Positions 55,718 through 60,846 of a stretch of DNA of 60,846 nt are shown in pieces. Within the stretch, counting starts at the first letter, position 1; the number at the start of each line of letters is the position of its first letter. Made by a program: the position numbers and the translations under genes. Under the pieces are notes generated by a model that did no database searches, was not told the DNA's origin, and saw nothing but the letters and a program-made list of their open reading frames with translations. Origin of the DNA: Eubacterium sp. Its GTDB lineage: Bacteria > Bacillota > Clostridia > Lachnospirales > Lachnospiraceae. The DNA lies in assembly GCA_017477505.1 (NCBI GenBank), contig JAFUVQ010000017.1:1-60846 (forward strand), given 5' to 3'.

Positions 55718-56746
55718 TTATGCCTCATCATCAGGAAGATCACTTTCTCCCTCTTCAGGAGCATACTTAGCTCTTACCTCTGCCTCAACCTCAGCCATCA
55801 CATCTGGATTCTGTTCAAGGTACGCCTTTGCATTTTCACGTCCCTGTCCTATCTTTTCACCGAGATATGAATACCATGCACCTGATTTAACAATGATACT
55901 GTTTGCTGTTGCAAGATCAAGAATATCACCCGACTTGGAAATACCCTTACCAAACATGATATCAAATTCTGCCTCTCTGAATGGAGGTGCAACCTTATTC
56001 TTAACTATCTTAACTCTTGTCCTGTTACCGATTACCTCGCCCGCTGCCTTAAGAGTTTCAATACGTCTTACATCAAGTCTTACTGATGCATAAAACTTAA
56101 GAGCACGACCGCCTGTTGTAGTCTCCGGATTTCCGAACATAACACCAACCTTCTCACGGAGCTGATTGATGAAAATTACTATACAGTTAGTTCTGCTTAT
56201 AGCTGCTGTAAGCTTACGAAGGGCCTGTGACATAAGTCTTGCATGAAGGCCCACATGACTGTCACCCATATCTCCTTCAATCTCAGCCTTAGGAACAAGA
56301 GCTGCAACCGAGTCAACTATGATAACATCAACAGCCCCTGACCTTACCATGGTCTCTGTAATCTCAAGAGCCTGCTCACCGTTATCGGGCTGTGAGATAT
56401 AAAGATTATCAATATCAACACCTATATTCTTTGCATATACAGGATCAAGCGCATGCTCTGCATCGATGAAGCCCGCTATACCGCCCATCTTCTGAACTTC
56501 AGCAACAACATGAAGTGCTACTGTAGTCTTACCACTTGACTCAGGTCCGTAAATCTCGATAACACGTCCCTTAGGAAGTCCGCCTATACCGAGTGCTATA
56601 TCCAGGCTGAGCGATCCTGTAGGTACTGATTCTATATTGAGAGATGCGTTCTTGTCACCGAGCTTCATAACAGTTCCTTTGCCGAACTGCTTCTCTAACT
56701 GAGCCAGCGCCGCATCGAGTGCCTTTATCTTATCTTCATTTGCCAT
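55718..56746 (-). CDS. recA: DNA recombination protein RecA
   Basis: About 342 residues, normal length. Walker [15 protein letters not shown] near residue 66, the loop [14 protein letters not shown] (L1 region), [18 protein letters not shown] with the L2 loop, and [14 protein letters not shown]. It carries out strand exchange and activates LexA self-cleavage. The ATG at 56746 has a strong AAGGAGG site; an in-frame ATG six codons upstream overlaps it. Confidence 0.98.
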   Translation of the reverse strand: MANEDKIKALDAALAQLEKQFGKGTVMKLGDKNASLNIESVPTGSLSLDIALGIGGLPKGRVIEIYGPESSGKTTVALHVVAEVQKMGGIAGFIDAEHALDPVYAKNIGVDIDNLYISQPDNGEQALEITETMVRSGAVDVIIVDSVAALVPKAEIEGDMGDSHVGLHARLMSQALRKLTAAISRTNCIVIFINQLREKVGVMFGNPETTTGGRALKFYASVRLDVRRIETLKAAGEVIGNRTRVKIVKNKVAPPFREAEFDIMFGKGISKSGDILDLATANSIIVKSGAWYSYLGEKIGQGRENAKAYLEQNPDVMAEVEAEVRAKYAPEEGESDLPDDEA

Positions 56747-56761
56747 TAAAAAATCCTCCTT

Positions 56762-56775
56762 CAAACATACGTTCG
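56762..56775 (-). promoter_or_regulatory. LexA (DinR) box 1 of recA
   Basis: CGAACGTATGTTTG on the minus strand, differing from the Firmicutes consensus CGAACRNRYGTTYC mainly in the last half-site. It lies just downstream of the -10 box. Confidence 0.75.
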
Positions 56776-56783
56776 TTGTTATG

Positions 56784-56812
56784 AATATAATACAACAATT
56801 TCAAAAAGTCAA
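56784..56812 (-). promoter_or_regulatory. recA promoter
   Basis: -35 TTGACT (56807-56812), 17-base spacer, -10 TATATT (56784-56789). Two LexA-like boxes flank it. Confidence 0.85.
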
Positions 56813-56823
56813 ACATATTTTCG
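56810..56823 (-). promoter_or_regulatory. LexA-like box 2 of recA, overlapping the -35
   Basis: CGAAAATATGTTTG on the minus strand; the right half-site runs straight into the -35 (TTGACT). The left half is degenerate, so binding is less certain than at box 1. Confidence 0.5.
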
Positions 56824-56990
56824 ATTTTATTACACCTTTTTATTCCAAACCGAACTTGATTATAACACAGTACACAACCTAATTAAACCACCAAAATACT
56901 CAATAAATCGAATAAAGAATGTCGCTCACGACATGCGCCGCGCCGAGCGCGGAATGCGAAGTATCCTACCTCTCGTGCAATCATACATTA

Positions 56991-57015
56991 AGTAATCATT
57001 CACCAAATGATTACT
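56991..57015 (-). terminator. Possible terminator of the DUF5104-like gene
   Basis: AGTAATCA pairs with TGATTACT around a nine-base loop 11 bases after the stop codon. The following minus-strand bases are AT-rich but have no clear T-run. Confidence 0.4.
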
Positions 57016-57025
57016 CATATATCAT

Positions 57026-57619
57026 TTACTCCTCCACGTATACATATACCCCAGGTTCAGCATCACGATTATGTACAGTGAAATTATGATTATCATATGC
57101 CTCCTCACTTATGAGCTGTATGGAATGAAGTCCCTGTTTCACAGGTTCCTCCGAGTTACCTTCGATCCAGATTACGATAAAGCGCCAGCGGGCACCATTT
57201 TCATCATATATATCAACCATAGGCTGGTACTGATACCAATACTCAGTCGAGCCCTGATTGTGACTGCCACTCATAGCACAGCACCTGTCTTTCATCTCAC
57301 TGACAGTTGGAAAGTTTGCATATAATGTATTAATCTGATCCTCGATATCGGTATCATTTGCAAGAGCATAATCTGAAAACAAAATCTTCAAACGACTTAC
57401 ATCCTTTGTATCAACCGCCTCAAGAATTTCATCTAGGAGCTCACCCTTACCAAAAGTATCTCCAGCACCATTATAGTGGCGGGTCTTAATCTGCTGAGCG
57501 ATAGTCATATTCGGATCATACTTCCCCTCAAGACATCCTGAAAGAAACTCTGTGCTCATAATTATTAGGATCAATCCCAAAACAAGCTTTTTATATTTCA
57601 AATATCCTTTAGAAATCAT
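57026..57619 (-). CDS. DUF5104-like lipoprotein
   Basis: 197 residues with a lipobox (FLSGC, cysteine near position 29). The body matches the pattern of DUF5104 lipoproteins: a helical start LLDEILEAVDTKDVSRLKILFSDYAL, then a beta-rich part with FIVIWIEG and GLHSIQLI. Function unknown; the fold resembles NTF2-like proteins. It has a GAGGTGA site. It lies between recA and the IS605-type element; its own upstream region begins where the element ends. Confidence 0.75.
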   Translation of the reverse strand: MISKGYLKYKKLVLGLILIIMSTEFLSGCLEGKYDPNMTIAQQIKTRHYNGAGDTFGKGELLDEILEAVDTKDVSRLKILFSDYALANDTDIEDQINTLYANFPTVSEMKDRCCAMSGSHNQGSTEYWYQYQPMVDIYDENGARWRFIVIWIEGNSEEPVKQGLHSIQLISEEAYDNHNFTVHNRDAEPGVYVYVEE

Positions 57620-57643
57620 ATCTGCGAGTCACCTCATCTTTAG

Positions 57644-57659
57644 TAAGTTTATAAACTTA
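57644..57659. repeat. Perfect palindrome upstream of the DUF5104-like gene
   Basis: TAAGTTTATAAACTTA, 16 bases, perfectly self-complementary, about 25 bases before the start codon. It may be an operator that overlaps a TATAAA-type -10 box. Confidence 0.45.
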
Positions 57660-57692
57660 AGATATAAGCATTCACACTTGATTATTCTATGT

Positions 57693-57723
57693 GAAGCCTC
57701 ACACGACTAAAGTCGCGTGCTTC
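57693..57723. repeat. Right-end hairpin of the IS605-type element
   Basis: CACaCGACT, AA, AGTCGcGTG, extended by GAAGC/GCTTC. It shares the core GACTAAAGTC with the hairpin at 59241-59278. Such paired subterminal hairpins mark IS200/IS605 ends. Confidence 0.75.
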
Positions 57724-57850
57724 CCAAAAATGTACAAAATTATATAGTGTACACGTAGTCTCTTTAGGAGACGGGAACTACGTTACTACAGATACGACCT
57801 TAATCAGATACCTTACGCTACAAGAGGCGAAAGCTCCGCATTTAGGTTAA
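57693..57850 (-). ncRNA. Probable omega (guide-type) RNA at the tnpB 3' end
   Basis: Downstream of and slightly inside the tnpB 3' end, the minus-strand RNA can fold into a nested hairpin at 57753-57783 (ACGTAG/CTACGT around GTCTC/GAGAC), then GTACAC-type pairing, then the right-end hairpin. TnpB omega RNAs come from this position and end at the element's right end. The 5' limit is approximate. Confidence 0.5.
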
Positions 57851-59147
57851 TTAGTGTAGACAACGTGCAGGTGCTTCTCTTAGCAACCTGAGGAACTTTT
57901 GCCTCAAGTGCTAACCTCTCCCTCGCGGGCAAGGATTTTAGTATTTCACGTACAAAGTATCTGCTACCTATATTATATGAAGCTGATAGGTCACAATTAT
58001 ATACTTTGCCGTTCTGGAATCTGCATAAGCTGTAACATTTCAGATCTGCTTCTTTACCTCGGAGAACCCGTCCGCTTCCATCATATGCTAAACGACTCGT
58101 TCCCCAAGCGCAGATATGACTTGTGCGCATACCTAATCTGTGAGCCTTATCCGTGACCATAGACTGAACGTACTGACTTCTCCACATATGGAGTTTCTGT
58201 TTCTTAGAGCCACGTTTCTTACCCGTACGGTCAAGGTGCTCAAAAACAATAGTATCCGCATTGTAGAGAACCGCTTTATCTATTATGAAATTCGTGGTCT
58301 TTACGGATATATCGTCATTGATACCCTTAGCTTTAGCCCAGAGCTTCGGGGTCTTATAGTTACCATTCTGCTGTGCTTTTTTTACACGGTTAATTGAATG
58401 TTTCAGAGAGTCGTATTCTTTAGGCAGCTTAAGAAAATGTCTGCCTAAGATCGTGCCATCTGACTGCATTACCGAGACCGTTGCAGCACTGTTAAGACCT
58501 AGATCGACAGCAAGGACCGTCTGGTTACGGATGTCTGTATCAGTTAGTTTGATTTCTTCTTCAAATGGGAAATCCAGGAACCACTCCTTGCCTCTTTTCT
58601 GAAGAGTGGGAGCGCATTGTTTACGAGTTGAACATCTTCGGTTTATATAATCCACATCAGACTTACGGAGCTGAACGGTTATCCAGTCCCATGTATTACG
58701 GATGAACACTTTAATCTTTGCCTCGTAAGTTCCTGAAGGTTTATACATATCTGTCCTATACATACAAGGATACACATAACCCGCTCTTGGATATGACGGT
58801 TTTGCACCTCTGATTCTTATATCAGTGATTTCCCAGTTGGAAAGATTACTCATATATGATGAGACTTTTCCGATAGCTTCGTTAATAGCCCCACGTCTTA
58901 AATAACAAGGAAACTTATAGAATTTATGATCAAAATCATATCTAATATTCGGGTGGGCAGATGTTCTGTGTGTAAGAGCCTCAATATAAGAAAGTCTGTT
59001 GTGCCCAACAAGCGTATCAATTACAGCCCATTCAAGGTAACAAACATCAATATAAAAATCTACCGCTTCACGATAGAGTTTTATAGTCTCTGCAAAAATA
59101 TGATTATAATGTTTGATTTTGGTACTGTATGTAGAAATTATTTTCAT
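57813..59147 (-). CDS. tnpB: TnpB RNA-guided nuclease, IS605 OrfB family
   Basis: 444 residues. The RuvC-like catalytic residues are D215 (VLAVDLGLNS), E303 (IVFEHLD) and D386 (NCDLSASYNIG). The OrfB helical N-terminus and the conserved AWGTSRLAYDGSG-type block are present. Between them, where most TnpBs have two CxxC pairs, this protein has single cysteines near 346, 371, 375 and 385 in a different pattern; the same altered layout is known in a branch of Clostridia TnpBs. The protein cuts DNA guided by an RNA made from the element's right end. The ORF extends 65 codons upstream, but the ATG at 59147 has a GGGAGA site and a matching promoter. Confidence 0.92.
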   Translation of the reverse strand: MKIISTYSTKIKHYNHIFAETIKLYREAVDFYIDVCYLEWAVIDTLVGHNRLSYIEALTHRTSAHPNIRYDFDHKFYKFPCYLRRGAINEAIGKVSSYMSNLSNWEITDIRIRGAKPSYPRAGYVYPCMYRTDMYKPSGTYEAKIKVFIRNTWDWITVQLRKSDVDYINRRCSTRKQCAPTLQKRGKEWFLDFPFEEEIKLTDTDIRNQTVLAVDLGLNSAATVSVMQSDGTILGRHFLKLPKEYDSLKHSINRVKKAQQNGNYKTPKLWAKAKGINDDISVKTTNFIIDKAVLYNADTIVFEHLDRTGKKRGSKKQKLHMWRSQYVQSMVTDKAHRLGMRTSHICAWGTSRLAYDGSGRVLRGKEADLKCYSLCRFQNGKVYNCDLSASYNIGSRYFVREILKSLPARERLALEAKVPQVAKRSTCTLSTLINLNAELSPLVA

Positions 59148-59171
59148 TTCAAATATCTCCCATCCATATAA

Positions 59172-59200
59172 ATTATACCATAAAAAACAACTATAATCAA
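59172..59200 (-). promoter_or_regulatory. tnpB promoter
   Basis: -35 TTGATT (59195-59200), 17-base spacer, -10 TATAAT (59172-59177), 24 bases before the start codon. Confidence 0.85.
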
Positions 59201-59211
59201 ACATATGTTTG
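59198..59211. promoter_or_regulatory. LexA-like dyad at the tnpB promoter
   Basis: CAAACATATGTTTG, a perfect 14-base palindrome with the ATAT centre and spacing of a DinR box; it differs from CGAACATATGTTCG at one symmetrical position per half. It overlaps the -35 in the same way as recA box 2. Confidence 0.5.
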
Positions 59212-59213
59212 TG

Positions 59214-59225
59214 TATCGTACGATA
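59214..59225. repeat. Second palindrome upstream of tnpB
   Basis: TATCGTACGATA, 12 bases, perfectly self-complementary, two bases beyond the LexA-like dyad and inside the element. Possibly part of its left-end structure. Confidence 0.45.
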
Positions 59226-59240
59226 ATATACACCTGTTAT

Positions 59241-59278
59241 GGCGGCTAACCCATGACTAAAGTCACGGGCGTGCGCCG
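59241..59278. repeat. Left-end hairpin of the IS605-type element
   Basis: GGCG and CGCC enclose ACCCaTGACT, AA, AGTCAcGGG. The core is the same GACTAAAGTC as in the right-end hairpin. Confidence 0.75.
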
Positions 59279-59313
59279 TTAGTAACAATTTTGGTAACGT
59301 CAAATGTATATTT

Positions 59314-59342
59314 TTGACAAGAAGCTTTATGGAGTGTATCAT
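59314..59342 (+). promoter_or_regulatory. tmcAL promoter
   Basis: -35 TTGACA (59314-59319), 17-base spacer, -10 TATCAT (59337-59342). It lies just outside the mobile element. Confidence 0.85.
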
Positions 59343-59410
59343 GGTACTATTCGTAAAAATACACTATATAAAGAATTAGATAGAATTAGATAAACAAAAA
59401 CGGAGCCATA

Positions 59411-60703
59411 ATGAAAATTTCAGCAATCATATCTGAATACAACCCGTTTCATAACGGACATGCATACCATGCTGATACTACCCGCCGGGAAACCGATGCA
59501 GACTATGTCCTGTCCATCATGAGCGGTAACTTTGTCCAGCGTGGCGAGCCTGCTGTATTGAACAAATATGCTCGTGCAGGAATGGCTCTGGATAAGCTGG
59601 ATGCCGTATTTGAACTGCCAACAGTTTATGCAATTTCAAATGCCGGTGATTTTGCAAAAGGCGCGGTTTCAATACTTGATGCCATAGGTTGCATAAATTA
59701 CCTGTCCTTTGGTGTTGAAACTGATGATATGAATCCCTTTGACAAGATCTGCGATATTCTTACAAAAGAGCCAGCAAACTTTAAAGCATCACTTAGGGAT
59801 CATCTTAAAGAAGGAACAATATACCCACTTGCAAGAGAACTGGCTCTTAAGGATATACTTGGTGATAAAATATCAGAGATAGCCTCATCTCCGAATAATA
59901 TACTTGCCATCGAGTATATATGTGCACTCAGAACCTTAGATTCTAATATCATCCCGCATATTATAAAGCGTCGTGGCTCTTATCACATTATGCATGAATC
60001 ACCGAGTTCCATACTGAAAACACAGAGACAAATAGTACATAAACAGATTATAAATGATATTCTTAATTATAATAATTCAGATAGTAATATAGATAATACT
60101 TCAGAGTTTCTCAGTGCCTCCGCCATCAGAAGGCTTATAGCTGACAAAAATGATATATCAGAGCATGTGCCATCAATAGTTCTTGATGCAATAAAAAAGA
60201 CACCATGCATAACTGAAAACTCAACACTTGATACACTTCTTAATCTCAGACTTACAGAACTCACAGATGATACACCAATCCATGAATTATCCGGAGACAT
60301 GCTGAACCGACTCAGGAGTATCACTATTCCTGTTTCTTTCGATGATGCGGTTCAGCAGCTTAAAACCCGAAACATCACATATACCAGAAGCTCACGTGCG
60401 CTCCTGAACTTAATACTCGGTATCAAAGCCGATGATTTCAACGTGATTACAAAAGGCGGTTACGCACACTATGCAAACCTTCTCAGCTTCAGACGTGATT
60501 CATCACCACTGATAAAACTGATTCAAGATGCATCACGCATACCGATAATCAACAAAAAAAGTGATTACCATCCTGTACAGGATGCCGAATCACTTTCATG
60601 GTACTACGACTGCAAAGCAACTGATATCTATAATACGCTGTATTATTGTAATTCCAAGATTAATAATCCGTCAGAATTATCATCTAATCTTGTAATACTA
60701 TAA
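59411..60703 (+). CDS. tmcAL: tRNA(Met) cytidine acetate ligase
   Basis: 430 residues, the only large plus-strand gene. The nucleotidyltransferase-type N-terminus ISEYNPFHNGHAYH, with the HxGH-like ATP site, is followed by MSGNFVQRGEPAVLNKYARA and LPTVYAISNAGDFAKGAV. These are signatures of the TmcAL (formerly YlbM) family, which acetylates the wobble cytidine of elongator tRNA(Met) from acetate and ATP. A GGAG site precedes the ATG. It has its own promoter and ends at a two-way terminator. Confidence 0.94.
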   Translation: MKISAIISEYNPFHNGHAYHADTTRRETDADYVLSIMSGNFVQRGEPAVLNKYARAGMALDKLDAVFELPTVYAISNAGDFAKGAVSILDAIGCINYLSFGVETDDMNPFDKICDILTKEPANFKASLRDHLKEGTIYPLARELALKDILGDKISEIASSPNNILAIEYICALRTLDSNIIPHIIKRRGSYHIMHESPSSILKTQRQIVHKQIINDILNYNNSDSNIDNTSEFLSASAIRRLIADKNDISEHVPSIVLDAIKKTPCITENSTLDTLLNLRLTELTDDTPIHELSGDMLNRLRSITIPVSFDDAVQQLKTRNITYTRSSRALLNLILGIKADDFNVITKGGYAHYANLLSFRRDSSPLIKLIQDASRIPIINKKSDYHPVQDAESLSWYYDCKATDIYNTLYYCNSKINNPSELSSNLVIL

Positions 60704-60747
60704 TTCATGTTACAGTTGAAGTCAGCTGTATACATCTAAAAAAATAT

Positions 60748-60776
60748 AAAAGCCGGAGGCAAAACCTTCGGCTTTT
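60748..60776. terminator. Two-way terminator between tmcAL and the next gene
   Basis: AAAAGCCGGAGG pairs with CCTTCGGCTTTT (one wobble) around CAAAA. It has T-runs on both strands and serves the converging tmcAL (plus) and the partial gene at the right edge (minus). Confidence 0.85.
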
Positions 60777-60809
60777 ATTATTTATTATTCTGTAATCCTG
60801 ACCCTCTGA

Positions 60810-60846
60810 TTAATCAAGGAAATCATCATCATCCTCATCATCATAA
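60810..60846 (-). CDS. Partial gene at the right edge (acidic C-terminus only)
   Basis: Eleven codons, YDDEDDDDFLD, end in TAA at 60810-60812. It is open to the window edge and lies on the opposite side of a two-way terminator from tmcAL, so it is probably the end of a real minus-strand gene. Too short to identify. Confidence 0.4.
   Translation of the reverse strand, partial: YDDEDDDDFLD

Larger units (their letters stand above)
57693..59278. mobile_element. IS200/IS605-type element carrying only tnpB
   Basis: A tnpB gene flanked by two hairpins with the shared core GACTAAAGTC, one at 57693-57723 and the other at 59241-59278. No tnpA (Y1 transposase) is present, so it would need one supplied elsewhere. 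Hairpin cores are within the element; exact ends and the target tetranucleotide cannot be fixed from this sequence alone. It lies between the DUF5104-like gene and tmcAL. Confidence 0.75.

Noticed and set aside
1-60846. CRISPR arrays, tRNA or rRNA genes, dif site
   Set aside because: No regularly spaced direct repeats with spacers, no cloverleaf-like sequence and no rRNA or dif-like sequence recognised by eye.

Overview
The window looks like chromosomal sequence from an anaerobic, fermentative Clostridia of the Lachnospiraceae type. The basis is moderate-to-low GC, strong AGGAGG ribosome-binding sites, a bifurcating-type [FeFe] hydrogenase (hydCBA), a sodium-pumping biotin decarboxylase operon, cellobiose phosphorylase, formate-tetrahydrofolate ligase, two very large S-layer-homology (SLH) surface proteins, and the recA-recX-rny order. 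This is inference from gene content; no marker search was run. Almost every gene is on the minus strand. Only tmcAL at the right end is on the plus strand.

Layout from left to right: (1) 1-5040, an accessory patch with a partial AAA-ATPase/PD-(D/E)XK gene, a lipoprotein, a membrane acyltransferase, and a chimeric scar where a truncated GNAT gene abuts a piece of a Cache sensor domain. (2) 5061-19008, two S-layer-type surface proteins flanking mscL and the hydCBA operon. (3) 19243-22374, the triose part of glycolysis: gap, pgk, tpiA. (4) 22511-27099, a PNPOx-like flavoprotein, a BaiN/HI0933-type flavoprotein and a multi-domain class III adenylate/guanylate cyclase. (5) 27189-32685, a five-gene biotin-dependent carboxyltransferase / Na+ pump operon. 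(6) 32911-41996, ftsK, fhs, folD, rimO, a HerA-like ATPase and pgsA. (7) 42095-50745, xerD, aroC, rpsO, an aroE-aroK fusion, pnp and cellobiose phosphorylase. (8) 50944-57619, a Nudix hydrolase, an EAL phosphodiesterase, rny, recX, recA and a DUF5104-like lipoprotein. (9) 57693-59278, a TnpB-only IS605-type element. (10) tmcAL and the last codons of another gene.

The genes fit a sugar-fermenting gut or rumen anaerobe. Cellobiose phosphorylase feeds glycolysis, GAPDH makes NADH, HydABC disposes of NADH and reduced ferredoxin as H2, and the Oad-type complex can turn decarboxylation energy into a Na+ gradient. Second-messenger proteins (cyclase, EAL protein) and big surface proteins suggest a regulated cell surface. 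Intergenic regions are short (none above 300 bp without a gene) and rich in readable promoters with 17-bp spacers and in rho-independent terminators.

The items most worth a second look are: a long imperfect hairpin (about 88 nt) in the pnp leader; LexA-like dyads overlapping the -35 boxes of both recA and the tnpB gene of the mobile element; a TnpB with a non-canonical zinc-ribbon region and a foldable 3' RNA; a carboxyltransferase operon holding both 12S-like and 5S-like subunits plus the Na+ pump, with an OadG fused to a lipoprotein domain; a TGTGA-N6-TCACA box at the gap promoter; and in-frame repeats inside the AroE part of the AroE-AroK fusion.
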